Part shown: positions 1-8,127 of the stretch, in pieces
Position numbering within the stretch: the first letter of the stretch is position 1
How the letters are laid out: the number at the start of each line of letters is the position of its first letter
From: Verrucomicrobiales bacterium
GTDB taxonomy: Bacteria; Verrucomicrobiota; Verrucomicrobiia; Limisphaerales; UBA9464
Direction: 5' to 3'
Assembly (NCBI GenBank): GCA_027490985.1
Contig: JAIXXC010000205.1
Span: 1 to 41,045, forward strand
Length of the DNA stretch: 41,045 nt
Notes under the pieces: model-generated
Told to the model about the DNA's origin: nothing
Databases searched by the model: none
The model's input: only the letters and a program-made list of their open reading frames with translations
Translations under genes and position numbers: made by a program

Positions 1-350
1 CCGTGCTGACGCAAGGGTACGGGCGGCTTGAGCACCTTGCCCGGCTCGCTCGTCGGCGCCTCGACCCGCAGACCCGAGCCCGGATCAAAGGACTGGCCGG
101 CCCGACGAAACAACTCCGGCTTGTGGTCGAAGAGGTCCATCTGGCTGGCACCGCCATTCATGAACAACTGGATCACCCGCTTGGCCCGGGGCTGAAAGTG
201 GGGACGATGACCGGCCGTCACCGGATCGATCCGCACCACCTCCGCCGCGACGAGTTGCCGGAGCGCCACCCCTCCGAAACCGGCCCCGAGATGCCGCACG
301 AACTCCCGCCGGCTGAACCCGCGACCGAGAGGCAATCCAGGGATGTTCAT
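1..350 (-). CDS. DUF1501 family exported protein, N-terminal part (cut by left edge)
   Basis: I read this frame directly: it starts at an ATG at 350 and runs off the window at base 1, giving about 116 residues. The N-terminus carries a twin-arginine-type export signal (residues about 12-30, with FSRREFVRHLG followed by a small, weakly hydrophobic stretch). It is followed by the typical DUF1501 opening, IQLFMNGGASQMDLFDHKPE, which places the protein in the sulfatase/alkaline-phosphatase-like DUF1501 family of Planctomycetes and Verrucomicrobia. The start overlaps the stop of the upstream DUF1553 gene in an ATGA quartet (350-347), so the two are almost certainly co-translated. This pairing is the standard arrangement of these families. 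The biochemical function is unknown, and the C-terminal half is not visible. Confidence 0.85.
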   Translation of the reverse strand, partial: MNIPGLPLGRGFSRREFVRHLGAGFGGVALRQLVAAEVVRIDPVTAGHRPHFQPRAKRVIQLFMNGGASQMDLFDHKPELFRRAGQSFDPGSGLRVEAPTSEPGKVLKPPVPLRQH

Positions 351-3001
351 GGCACGAAGAGAAACTCGTTGCTGTTGAAGATCAACCGGCAGGCATTGGC
401 CAGACCGTGCTTCCGGGCGTACCGGGTCCATTCCTGCTGTTCGGTGTCCGTGAGGGGGCGTCCCCAGGCCCACCATCCGACTTCCTTCCAAGATTCGCTG
501 CCGTCGCCACCCCGAGCCTGAAGGGATTCGGCCCAATGCTCCGCCTGCCGGAGGGAAAAGGCATTGTTCCAGAGCGCCAAGGCCTGCTGCAGGGTCACCG
601 AGTTGTTGCGCGCGGGCAGGAGTTGATCGCCCGCCGGACAATCCAGGGCCTCCATCCAGGGGTCGGGCAGCGTTCGAAACAGAAACCGGTAGACACTCCT
701 CCGTCGGCCCTCGGGCGCATCGCTGTCGAACCGGGTGTAGTCCACCCGGGGCGTCACATGAATGCCGGGCTTCAACTCGAACTGTCGATCACCGGGCCCT
801 CCCATACGCAGATCCAGCCGCCCATCGATCATCAGCATGGCATCCCGCACACATTCCGCATCGAGCCGGATTCGGTTCATCCGGCCCAGCCACCGGTTGT
901 CCGGATCGAGCAAGGCAACGGGGTCGCCCGAAGACTGGCTGCGCTGCCGATACGTCGCGCTGGTCACCAAGAGGCGGTGCAACGCCTTGAAAGAGCCCTG
1001 CGCATCATCCCGGAACCACACGGCCAGCCAATCCAGCAGCTCGGGGTGCGTCGGAGGGGTTCCCATCCGACCGAAATCGTTGGGAGTGGCCACCAAGCCG
1101 CGTCCGAAATGGTGAAGCCAGACGCGGTTGACGATGGATCTCCAAGTCAGCGGATGATCGCGATGGGACAACCACCGCGCCAGAGCCGCCCGACGCGCCC
1201 CTTCCTCGGATCCTTCGGGCACCGAAAACCGGGCGGGCAACCCATCGATGCAGGTCAAGGCTCCCGGCCCCACGGCTTCACGCGGTTGGGTGATTTCGCC
1301 GCGATTCAACCGGTGGATCGGTCGGGGCTCCAGCACCGGCTTGAGGCTGGCATCCGGCTCGAAATCACCGGCCACGGCATAGACTCGGGAGGGCTCGGGC
1401 AATCCGGCCAACTGGTCCCGGAGGCGTTCCCGAATCACGAACGACGCCACGGCGCGCGACTGCGCCTCGGTCCAACCTGCGACCGGGCGGTCGACAATCG
1501 AGGCGACCGGCTCGGGGATCACCCGGCTGGACTGGCCCGGCGCGTCGGTCATGGAGATCCGAAACCGGCCGATGACATGCGCTCCACCGTGGACCTGACG
1601 CAGCACCAGGCTCCACAGATCACCCGGACGAGCCTTCAGCGTCTCGGCCAGTTCGAAGACCGCTCGATGCGATTGCCCCTCCTTGGGGTGGATCCCCCAG
1701 GCCGTCTTGTCCCGACCATCGATGGCCTGGGCCACGGTCCACCCCTCCTGGTCGAAACTGGAGGTCGCCCGTGCCCAGGGCACCCGTCGAGGCGCGGTGG
1801 CCCCGGCCGAGAACACCCACAATTCCACCTCGCTGAGGTGCAGGTTGCCGTTGTCGACGTTCCTCCCCGGACCCCGATGCGGCAGCGAGTCATCGGGCAG
1901 CAGTTCCACCTGGATGGCCCTCACCGTGGGCGCCGGCGGCGACCCGGTCAGGGTGTAGGTATCCTGCTCCGGACTCGACCCACCGGCCTGAATCGAGCCA
2001 TCGGGCAGCCTCTTGAGCGTGGCGCCCCCGGCCGACAGGAAGGACGGGCTCTCCCAGGATTTCCAAGCGACCGGATGCTCCCGACGGCGCTTCAACCAGA
2101 GCGCGACCTCCGCGCGCGTCTGCGGGGATTCCAGCAACTCCGCCTCCTGACGCTCCACCTGACGGCGCTGATGCATCCAGTGCTGACGACGGACATGGAT
2201 CGACGGGTCGCGATCGAAGACCCGGTGGGCGCGTTCGACTCCGGAATACACGGCCTGCAGGGCGTAGTAATCGGCCTGCGGGATGGGGTCGAACTTGTGA
2301 TCATGACAGCGGGCGCAGTGGACCGTGGTGCTGTTGAAGACCGACACGACGGTGCTGATCATGTCGTCGCGATCCACATACCGGCCCAACTGGCGATCCA
2401 GGGTGTCTTCGCGGATGTCACGCAGGGTGCTCTCGTCCCACGGTCCGGCCGCCGCCATTGCCAGAGCCACCGTGGCTTCGGGACGATCCGGGAACAGCAC
2501 ATCGCCCGCCACCTGCTCCTGGATGAAACGCGCATAGGGGCGGTCTGCGTTGAACGCTTCGATCAGGTAATCCCGATAGGGCCAGGCCTGCTCCCGGATC
2601 CGGTCCTGGTCATGCCCGTGGGTCTCTGCGAAATGGACCGCATCCATCCAGTGCCGTGCCCAGCGTTCTCCGTACCGGGGCGACGCCAGCAGGCGATCGA
2701 CCTCCCGCTCATAGGCCTCCGGAGCAGGATCGGCCAGGAAACGCCGATGGTCTTCGGGCGACGGGGGCAGCCCGATCAGGTCGAAGTGGATCCGCCTCAG
2801 CAAGGTGGGGCGATCGGCCTCCGGCGCCGCGCGCAGACCGTGAGCCTTCAAACCGACCCGGATGAAGGCGTCCACCGGATGCGAAACCCCATCCTCGATC
2901 TCGGGGATCGAGGGCCGATCCAACGGCGCATAGGCCCAATGGGGCTCGACGGCCAGCAAGGCCATCCCCGTCCAGAACAGGGCCAGCGACAGAAACCTCA
3001 T
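347..3001 (-). CDS. DUF1549/DUF1553 (PSCyt2-PSD1) protein without the cytochrome domain
   Basis: This is an 884-residue exported protein. An N-terminal hydrophobic segment (about 1-24, ending HWAYA) acts as signal peptide. The DUF1549/PSCyt2 domain spans about residues 40-250, with the conserved block LLASPRYGERWARHWMD near 104-120 and a CARCHDHKFDP motif (C229, C232, H233) that has the form of a heme-binding CxxCH. The middle (about 330-510) looks like a carbohydrate-binding/discoidin-type insert. The DUF1553/PSD1 domain fills the C-terminal 300 residues, with WRSIVNRVWLHHFGRGLV as landmark. Unlike the homologue at 36321-39653 it has no N-terminal PSCyt1 domain. These proteins are abundant in PVC bacteria and their reaction is not established. 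The ATG at 3001 is preferred because the signal peptide begins there. The gene is coupled to the downstream DUF1501 gene by an ATGA overlap. Confidence 0.9.
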   Translation of the reverse strand: MRFLSLALFWTGMALLAVEPHWAYAPLDRPSIPEIEDGVSHPVDAFIRVGLKAHGLRAAPEADRPTLLRRIHFDLIGLPPSPEDHRRFLADPAPEAYEREVDRLLASPRYGERWARHWMDAVHFAETHGHDQDRIREQAWPYRDYLIEAFNADRPYARFIQEQVAGDVLFPDRPEATVALAMAAAGPWDESTLRDIREDTLDRQLGRYVDRDDMISTVVSVFNSTTVHCARCHDHKFDPIPQADYYALQAVYSGVERAHRVFDRDPSIHVRRQHWMHQRRQVERQEAELLESPQTRAEVALWLKRRREHPVAWKSWESPSFLSAGGATLKRLPDGSIQAGGSSPEQDTYTLTGSPPAPTVRAIQVELLPDDSLPHRGPGRNVDNGNLHLSEVELWVFSAGATAPRRVPWARATSSFDQEGWTVAQAIDGRDKTAWGIHPKEGQSHRAVFELAETLKARPGDLWSLVLRQVHGGAHVIGRFRISMTDAPGQSSRVIPEPVASIVDRPVAGWTEAQSRAVASFVIRERLRDQLAGLPEPSRVYAVAGDFEPDASLKPVLEPRPIHRLNRGEITQPREAVGPGALTCIDGLPARFSVPEGSEEGARRAALARWLSHRDHPLTWRSIVNRVWLHHFGRGLVATPNDFGRMGTPPTHPELLDWLAVWFRDDAQGSFKALHRLLVTSATYRQRSQSSGDPVALLDPDNRWLGRMNRIRLDAECVRDAMLMIDGRLDLRMGGPGDRQFELKPGIHVTPRVDYTRFDSDAPEGRRRSVYRFLFRTLPDPWMEALDCPAGDQLLPARNNSVTLQQALALWNNAFSLRQAEHWAESLQARGGDGSESWKEVGWWAWGRPLTDTEQQEWTRYARKHGLANACRLIFNSNEFLFVP

Positions 3002-3144
3002 GGGATTGCCGACACTGTGAGCGTTCCCGGTGAGGCTGACCAGTCAGGATGAGCCCAAGATGGGTTCTGCGCTGCGCGGGCACGCCCGCTCCGGGTTCGC
3101 CAGCCGGTCGCACCAGCGCACCTCGGCTCCCGAAGCGAGGCCTC

Positions 3145-4269
3145 TCAAGGACGCTCGTAGCGATGCCATCCGGGCGTCTGGCGGACTTCCACCGGACCGC
3201 GCGGGGCGTGCATGAGGAAGGCTTCGACCGGAAGCTTCCGGATGCGCTCGAAGCCCGAGTCCGGCCCCAACACACTCAAGACCTTCGACAAGGCGTCGGT
3301 GGTCATCGCCTCCGGTCCGATCAAGGTGACCTGACTGGGATGCGTCAGCGCCCAACCGGTGCGCGGATCCAACAGGTGCGAATAACGCACCCCACCCAGT
3401 TCCACCCGCTGGAACCGATCCCCCGAGGTCACCAGTGCGCGGTTTTTCAACCAAACCACGCGGCCCGGGGGCGCCTGGGGCACATCCAGCTCACCGATCT
3501 CCACCTTCCACCCCCGCTGGCCCGGCGGCGCTCCGGACGCGAACAAGTCGCCGCCTCCGGACACCAGCGAACAGCCGATCCCACGGGCCTTCAGCACCCG
3601 GGTGGCCTCGTCCAATGCATACCCTTTGGCGATGCCTCCCAGGTCCAAGCGCATTCCCGGCACCTTCAGGTGGGCCGTGGTCCGACCCGCCGCGTCACGC
3701 CCCAGAACCACCTGCCGCCAACCGGTGGCCGCTCGCGCCGCCTCCACCTTCGCCACTTCCGGGAGCATCCGCTGGCGCCGAGCCCGCTTCCAGACATCCA
3801 CCAAGGGACCCACGGTGATGTCGAAGGCCCCGTCGCTGAGCCGGGAAATCGACTCCGCCCGCTCGAGCACGCGGGCCAGATCCGGACTCAAGGGCACCAC
3901 CGCGCCGGTGCCGGAGGTCTTGGAGAGCCGGCTCAATTCCGAATCGGCCTCATAATCGCTGAGGATCCGGTTCAATTCGGCGATGCGCCCGAAGGCCGCC
4001 GCCGCGGCCTCATCGCCTGCGGCCTGGTCGGCCGCATAGAGCACGATCCGGAAGGGCATGCCCATGTGGGTCTGGCGGTATTCGCAACGGACTGCATCGA
4101 CCGCTGAACCGGTACGGCAACCGATGCCCGATAGGGCCAGGATCCAGACCAAGAACCCCGGCCAGAGGATCGCCGAGGCGGCCCTTCGAAGAACCTGCGT
4201 GGTGGGTGTGAGTCCCCTCCGGAACCGCGCCCAACCGCATTCGGATAACCCGGGATCTCCGGCCTTCAT
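3145..4269 (-). CDS. apbE: FAD:protein FMN transferase (ApbE), lipoprotein-like
   Basis: ApbE attaches FMN from FAD to Thr/Ser of exported or membrane flavoproteins (for example Nqr/Rnf subunits) outside the cytoplasmic membrane, using Mg2+. This protein has 374 residues, the usual family length. After a hydrophobic export segment (about 32-50, ending LSGIGC with Cys51, a non-classical lipobox) come the family motifs: HMGMPFRIVLY, the GGIAKGYALDEA loop, SGGGDLFASG, SHLLDPRTGW and the C-terminal metal/FAD motif TTDALSKVLSVLG. The start at 4269 is chosen because it forms an ATGA overlap (4269-4266) with the upstream transporter; a longer open frame upstream is a shadow of that gene. No obvious flavinylation target is encoded in the window, so the substrate is unknown. 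It is the last gene of the coupled block starting at 9545. Confidence 0.9.
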   Translation of the reverse strand: MKAGDPGLSECGWARFRRGLTPTTQVLRRAASAILWPGFLVWILALSGIGCRTGSAVDAVRCEYRQTHMGMPFRIVLYAADQAAGDEAAAAAFGRIAELNRILSDYEADSELSRLSKTSGTGAVVPLSPDLARVLERAESISRLSDGAFDITVGPLVDVWKRARRQRMLPEVAKVEAARAATGWRQVVLGRDAAGRTTAHLKVPGMRLDLGGIAKGYALDEATRVLKARGIGCSLVSGGGDLFASGAPPGQRGWKVEIGELDVPQAPPGRVVWLKNRALVTSGDRFQRVELGGVRYSHLLDPRTGWALTHPSQVTLIGPEAMTTDALSKVLSVLGPDSGFERIRKLPVEAFLMHAPRGPVEVRQTPGWHRYERP

Positions 4270-4691
4270 CGAGCCTGATCCACGGCGGAGACCCCGGGCT
4301 TGACCTGGGGCTTCACCTTTTCGGTGTAGGTGATGACTCCGGCTCCAAGGACGATGAGGCTCACCCCCAACCACCGCAGCGGGCTGACCGTTTCGTGGAG
4401 GACGAACCGGGCCGCGAGCGTGGTGAGCACGAATCCCAGCGACGTCAGCGGCCAGACGAAACTCACGTCGCCGTGGGACATGAGGAACAGCAGGCACCCG
4501 AAGAATGCCGCCTGGAAACCCACGCCCACGAGCAACGGCACATTGGTGAATCCCGACCGGATGAGCCGCAGCACCTCGGCGACGCTGACGCGGTCCATTT
4601 CGCCGATCTCCTTCAATCCGCGACTCAGGAACACGACTCCAATGGCCTCCATGCAGAGGCCCATGAGCAACACGAGGATCAGTCGATTCAT
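4266..4691 (-). CDS. Half-size EamA/SMR-like four-helix membrane transporter
   Basis: This 141-residue protein has four predicted membrane helices: about 2-22, 48-70, 76-98 and 103-124. The size and layout match small multidrug resistance proteins, ArnE/ArnF-type lipid-sugar flippase subunits and half-size EamA (DMT) transporters, which act as dimers. The first helix holds an acidic residue (MEAIGVVFLS, Glu16), the position of the essential glutamate in SMR proteins, though this alone does not assign substrate. The start at 4691 (MNRLILVLL) is favoured over 4712 because it overlaps the deacetylase stop as ATGA (4691-4688). Its own stop overlaps the ApbE start in the same way. Next to a YdjC/HpnK-type deacetylase and a squalene-type synthase, a role in moving a lipid or lipid-linked amino sugar is plausible. 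That role is inference. Confidence 0.75.
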   Translation of the reverse strand: MNRLILVLLMGLCMEAIGVVFLSRGLKEIGEMDRVSVAEVLRLIRSGFTNVPLLVGVGFQAAFFGCLLFLMSHGDVSFVWPLTSLGFVLTTLAARFVLHETVSPLRWLGVSLIVLGAGVITYTEKVKPQVKPGVSAVDQAR

Positions 4692-5509
4692 AGACAATCG
4701 GAATATCGGCACAACTGGATGCCCCGCGCCTCGATGACCCGGCGCACCCGGGGGCTGAGCAACGCCTCCAACTCATGCCGGTGGGCGTCCTCGTCGGCAT
4801 GACAATACAACTCCCAGGTGCCGGGCTGAAGCTCGGGCAGGAGTCGCAGCAGGTACTCCTCGGTCACGCGGCTGTTCTGGAGCAACCCGTAGGTGCAGGA
4901 GGCATGGCGCAGGTGGCGACGGGCCAGCAAGGGTTCGCTCCGACGCGACAAGGCTCCGAACACCGCCGCATGCGAAAGCCGGTAGAGGTATTCGCCGGAG
5001 GCCAGACGCAGGTTCTGGATCAGGGGGTCGCGGGTCAGTCGGACCGACCGGATCCCCAGGGCCTCGGCCTCGGCCAGCAGCACGCCGAAGACCCCGGGAT
5101 GCAGGTGAAAATTGAGATGCCCATTCACATGGTCCAACCCGAGCCCGGTCGCACGAAACCGTTCGAATTGGGCCAGGAGTTCCCGGCGCACCTGTCGCTG
5201 CAGCCCCGGCACGAAGAAATATCGGAGTCCCGCCACGACGGGCTGATCGGTGAACCGCCCCCGCGCGTCGACCAGTCCGGGGATCTCCGAGGGCGGCAGG
5301 ACCGATCGGCCGCAGACCAGAACCGAATGCAGCCCCACCCCCAGGCCGGGATTGTTTCGGGCCATCTGGACGGCCTGCTCGGCGGCCTCGCCGGCGACCA
5401 TGAGACTGGCCGAAGTCAGGATGCCCTCCCGATGAGCGCGCTCGATCGCCCGGTTGGCGCTTTCGGAGATTCCGAAATCGTCCGCGTTGACGATCAGTCT
5501 AACGGCCAT
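4688..5509 (-). CDS. YdjC/ChbG-family carbohydrate deacetylase, HpnK-like
   Basis: This 273-residue protein has the YdjC fold signature. It begins NADDFGIS (residues 8-15, metal-binding Asp at 10/11), continues with GVGLH (His61), and has the block LDHVNGHLNFHLHP (Asp126, His127, His131). The Asp/His/His set is the metal site of the family, which deacetylates N-acetylglucosamine-type sugars (ChbG on chitobiose; HpnK on GlcNAc-bacteriohopanetetrol). Its neighbour upstream is an HpnD-type synthase, so the HpnK-like reading is preferred, but no hopanoid glycosyltransferase or squalene-hopene cyclase lies in the window. The start at 5509 gives an 11-base overlap with the stop of that gene and places the NADD motif at the expected distance from the N-terminus. 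The stop overlaps the next gene as ATGA. Confidence 0.8.
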   Translation of the reverse strand: MAVRLIVNADDFGISESANRAIERAHREGILTSASLMVAGEAAEQAVQMARNNPGLGVGLHSVLVCGRSVLPPSEIPGLVDARGRFTDQPVVAGLRYFFVPGLQRQVRRELLAQFERFRATGLGLDHVNGHLNFHLHPGVFGVLLAEAEALGIRSVRLTRDPLIQNLRLASGEYLYRLSHAAVFGALSRRSEPLLARRHLRHASCTYGLLQNSRVTEEYLLRLLPELQPGTWELYCHADEDAHRHELEALLSPRVRRVIEARGIQLCRYSDCL

Positions 5510-6371
5510 AGCCCGTGACACGGAGCCCGAGTCGGGAACGCAGGACCGCATTGAGGATGATCCCGATCTTCCGTGCACGGGTGAGACGAAGCGGAGTCTC
5601 CTCCAACACGTGGAAGCGGGATCGCTCCAATCGCTCCAAGAGGCGCCAATAAACATTGCCCATCAACTCGGCCGAAACCATCGACGCCCGCTCGGACGGA
5701 GGCAACACGTCGCGGGCCTTCTGATAGAACCGACGGGCCCGACCATCGACCTCGAGCGCCAATTGATGGAACCGCTCCGACCACTCGCGCCGGAGGATCT
5801 CCTCGGGCGTCACCCGAAAGCGCTGCAGGTCGGACAGCGGCAGGTAGATGCGTCCGCGCGTCGCATCATTGCCGACATCGCGAAGGATGTTCGTGAGTTG
5901 CAGGGCCTTGCCCAGGGCATCGGCATAGGTGCGACAGGCCGGGTCGGTGTAGCCGAAGATCTCGATGCTCAACAACCCCACGACGCTCGCCACCCGATAG
6001 CAGTAGAGCTCGAGCTCGGCCGGATCGGAGTACCGGGTCTGGACCAGATCGGCTTCGACTCCGAGCAGGAGTTCGTCGAAGAGGCGGAAGGGCAACCGGT
6101 AGGTCTGGATGTGCGGAGCCAGTTCGCGGTTCACCGCCATCGAGGGCTCACGCCCTTCGCAGGCGGCGGCGATGTCGGCACGCCAAGCGGCCAGGGTCCG
6201 ACGCCGTTGGTCGACCGGGATGGCGTCTTCGTCGGCCGCGTCATCGACCTGCCGGCAGAATGCGTACAGGGCCGACATGGCCGTGCGCTTCTCGGGAGGC
6301 AGGAGAATGAAGGCAAGCGCCAGGTTCGAGGCGCTTTTCTGGGTGATCTGCTCGGAGACTCCCGAATTCAC
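5499..6371 (-). CDS. hpnD: HpnD-type presqualene/squalene (phytoene) synthase
   Basis: This 290-residue trans-isoprenyl diphosphate synthase condenses two farnesyl diphosphates head-to-head. The two Mg-binding aspartate motifs are intact: DDAAD at 43-47 and DVGND at 165-169. Other family marks are LPPEKRTAMSALYAFCRQV, YCYRVASVVGLLSIEIFGY and LQLTNILRDVGNDATRGRI. The wording of the last two blocks is closest to HpnD (presqualene diphosphate synthase of the HpnCDE route). Phytoene synthase (CrtB) cannot be excluded by eye, because HpnC and HpnE are not present here. The start is taken as GTG at 6371, which overlaps the upstream stop as GTGA (6371-6368). Upstream in-frame ATGs lie inside the preceding gene and give nonsense protein. 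The gene is probably expressed with the kinase/regulator block. Confidence 0.82.
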   Translation of the reverse strand: MNSGVSEQITQKSASNLALAFILLPPEKRTAMSALYAFCRQVDDAADEDAIPVDQRRRTLAAWRADIAAACEGREPSMAVNRELAPHIQTYRLPFRLFDELLLGVEADLVQTRYSDPAELELYCYRVASVVGLLSIEIFGYTDPACRTYADALGKALQLTNILRDVGNDATRGRIYLPLSDLQRFRVTPEEILRREWSERFHQLALEVDGRARRFYQKARDVLPPSERASMVSAELMGNVYWRLLERLERSRFHVLEETPLRLTRARKIGIILNAVLRSRLGLRVTGYGR

Positions 6372-6703
6372 AGCTCCGGCGGATTGAGATTCCCGGTGCC
6401 CTTGGCGGGCAGACCGCCCGTGTCGGCCAAGGTCGGATTCCGCGGACGGTCTTTGCTGTGACGACGACGGCGGCGACGCCCCGAACCCTTCGATTCGCTG
6501 ATCACGCCGCGGGCTTTCTGATTGTCGGACTTGCGGAAGAACACCGCCCAGATCACGCCCACGGCCAACACCAGCAACCCGGCGACGAAGGCCACGGTGG
6601 AGTCTCCGAAGGCCTTTTGGGTCTCGGCCTTGAAGCCGGAAGGCAGCTGCGGCGCCGTCGAGTCGGCCAGCATCAGAATCGATTGGGTAGACAAGAGACT
6701 CAT
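6368..6703 (-). CDS. Small single-pass membrane protein with Arg-rich tail
   Basis: I do not recognise a family for this 111-residue protein. A hydrophobic helix (about 35-55, VAFVAGLLVLAVGVIWAVFF) is followed by a strongly basic stretch (GSGRRRRRRHSKDRPRN, about 74-90) and a Pro/Gly-rich tail. The N-terminal 34 residues are polar with one weak hydrophobic patch. The positive segment after the helix suggests an N-out/C-in topology with the basic tail in the cytoplasm, where it could bind lipid headgroups, nucleic acid or an acidic partner; this is inference. It is held between the sigma-54 regulator (ATGA overlap at 6703-6700) and the HpnD-type gene (GTGA overlap at 6371-6368), so it is surely translated with them. 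Confidence 0.65.
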   Translation of the reverse strand: MSLLSTQSILMLADSTAPQLPSGFKAETQKAFGDSTVAFVAGLLVLAVGVIWAVFFRKSDNQKARGVISESKGSGRRRRRRHSKDRPRNPTLADTGGLPAKGTGNLNPPEL

Positions 6704-8127
6704 CGGAGGACAGAGCCTGTTCCGCTGTCCGTGTCTTCGTCAACGCCGCCGTCCACCCCCAGACCCAGGCGCCCCATGCGGTACCGCAGGGAATGGCGCG
6801 ACAGATCCAAGGCCGCCGCGGCCTTCGAGAGGCTGCCACCGCTGGTCTCGAGGGCCTCGAGGATCATCTCGCGCTCGAATCGCAACAGGGCCTCGGGCAG
6901 CGAGCCGCCATGCGCAGCGCCACCCTTCTCGACCGGCCCGTCCCGCAGGCGTGACTCCACCTCGAAGTCGGGGAGACTCGCCGGCTGGATCCATTCCGAA
7001 GTCTCCAGGATGACGGCCCGCTCGATCACGTTGCGCAATTCCCGGACATTGCCCGGCCAGCTGTGCGCCTGCAGCGCCTGCATCGCCAGGGGCGAGATGT
7101 CCTTCACCGAGCGGCCCAGCTTGGCCGCGAATCCGCGCAGGAAGTTGCGGGCCAGCAGCGGGATGTCGGAGCCCCGCTCGCGCAGCGGCGGCGGCCTGAA
7201 TTGCATGACATTGAGCCGGTGGAAGAGGTCTTCACGGAACTCTCCCTTCTTGATGGCCTCGACGATGTTGCGATTGGTGGCCGCGATCAGGCGCACCTGG
7301 ACCCGCAGCTCGTGGGTGCCACCCACCCGGGTGAACGAGCCATCCTCCAGAAAGCGCAGCAGCTTGGCTTGGAGCGGCCGGCTCATGTCGCCGATCTCGT
7401 CGAGGAAGATCGTCCCGCCGTCGGCCTCCTCGACATAGCCCCGCTTGGTCCGGTGGGCGCCGGTGAAGGCGCCCCGTTCGTAGCCGAAGAGCTCCGACTC
7501 CAGGAGCGTCTCGGGAATGGCCGCGCAATTGAGTCGGATGTACGGCGCCGAGGCCCGGTGGCTGTGGAAATGGATGGCCCCGGCGATCAGCTCCTTGCCG
7601 GTGCCGCTCTCACCGAGGATCAACACCGTGGCGTCGGTCGGCGCCACGGTCTGGATGAGTTGGCGCAACTCCCGCATCTTGGGCGACTCGCCCACGATGT
7701 TCTCGATGCGGATGCCGTTGCCGGCCCGGGCCTTGAGAGCGGCATTCTCGGCCAGCAACCGGTGGCGTTCGGCGCACCGCCCGACCGCGTGCAGCAATTC
7801 GTCGGGCTCGAACGGCTTGGCCAGATAATCGGTGGCTCCCGATTTGATGGCTTCGACGGCCAGCTTCGGCGTGGCGTAGGCCGTGATCATGATGACCGGC
7901 AGGTCCGGCCGCTTCTCCGCCACCGTCTTGAGGAACTCATAGCCGCTCATGCCGCCCAGGCGGGCGTCGGTGATGACCATGAAGAAGGGGTCCTGCTGGA
8001 TGAGCTTCAAGCCCGCCTCGGCCGAATCGGCCAAGCGGACCTCGTAAGACTCGCCCTCGAGCACCGTCTGCAGCGAAAGGCGCATGTTCTTCTCGTCGTC
8101 GACGACCAGCAGCGGAGGCAATTTCAT
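6700..8127 (-). CDS. NtrC-family sigma-54-dependent response regulator
   Basis: This 475-residue regulator has three complete domains. The receiver covers about 1-120, with the acidic pocket DDE at 10-12, phospho-acceptor Asp54 (VITDARLGG) and Lys104 (YLAKPF). The AAA+ domain covers about 140-380, with Walker A GESGTGKE at 172-179, the sigma-54 contact loop GAFTGA at 219-224, Walker B FLDEIGD near 241-247 and the arginine-finger region FREDLFHRLNV. The Fis-type helix-turn-helix is at about 428-455 (GGSLSKAAAALDLSRHSLRYRM). Everything needed for RpoN activation is intact. It follows the kinase with an ATGA overlap at 8127-8124, so the two form one two-component pair. I see no clear -24/-12 promoter (GGC-N10-GC with context) nearby, so its targets cannot be named. 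Confidence 0.93.
   Translation of the reverse strand: MKLPPLLVVDDEKNMRLSLQTVLEGESYEVRLADSAEAGLKLIQQDPFFMVITDARLGGMSGYEFLKTVAEKRPDLPVIMITAYATPKLAVEAIKSGATDYLAKPFEPDELLHAVGRCAERHRLLAENAALKARAGNGIRIENIVGESPKMRELRQLIQTVAPTDATVLILGESGTGKELIAGAIHFHSHRASAPYIRLNCAAIPETLLESELFGYERGAFTGAHRTKRGYVEEADGGTIFLDEIGDMSRPLQAKLLRFLEDGSFTRVGGTHELRVQVRLIAATNRNIVEAIKKGEFREDLFHRLNVMQFRPPPLRERGSDIPLLARNFLRGFAAKLGRSVKDISPLAMQALQAHSWPGNVRELRNVIERAVILETSEWIQPASLPDFEVESRLRDGPVEKGGAAHGGSLPEALLRFEREMILEALETSGGSLSKAAAALDLSRHSLRYRMGRLGLGVDGGVDEDTDSGTGSVLR

Noticed and set aside
407-3052. Long open frame (about 880 codons) on the plus strand
   Set aside because: It mirrors the DUF1549/DUF1553 gene; its translation is low-complexity, rich in Arg, Gly and Pro, with no domain. 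High GC produces such shadows throughout the window.
4270-4800. N-terminal extension of ApbE
   Set aside because: It lies in the frame shadow of the transporter gene; the ATGA overlap and the export signal place the start at 4269.
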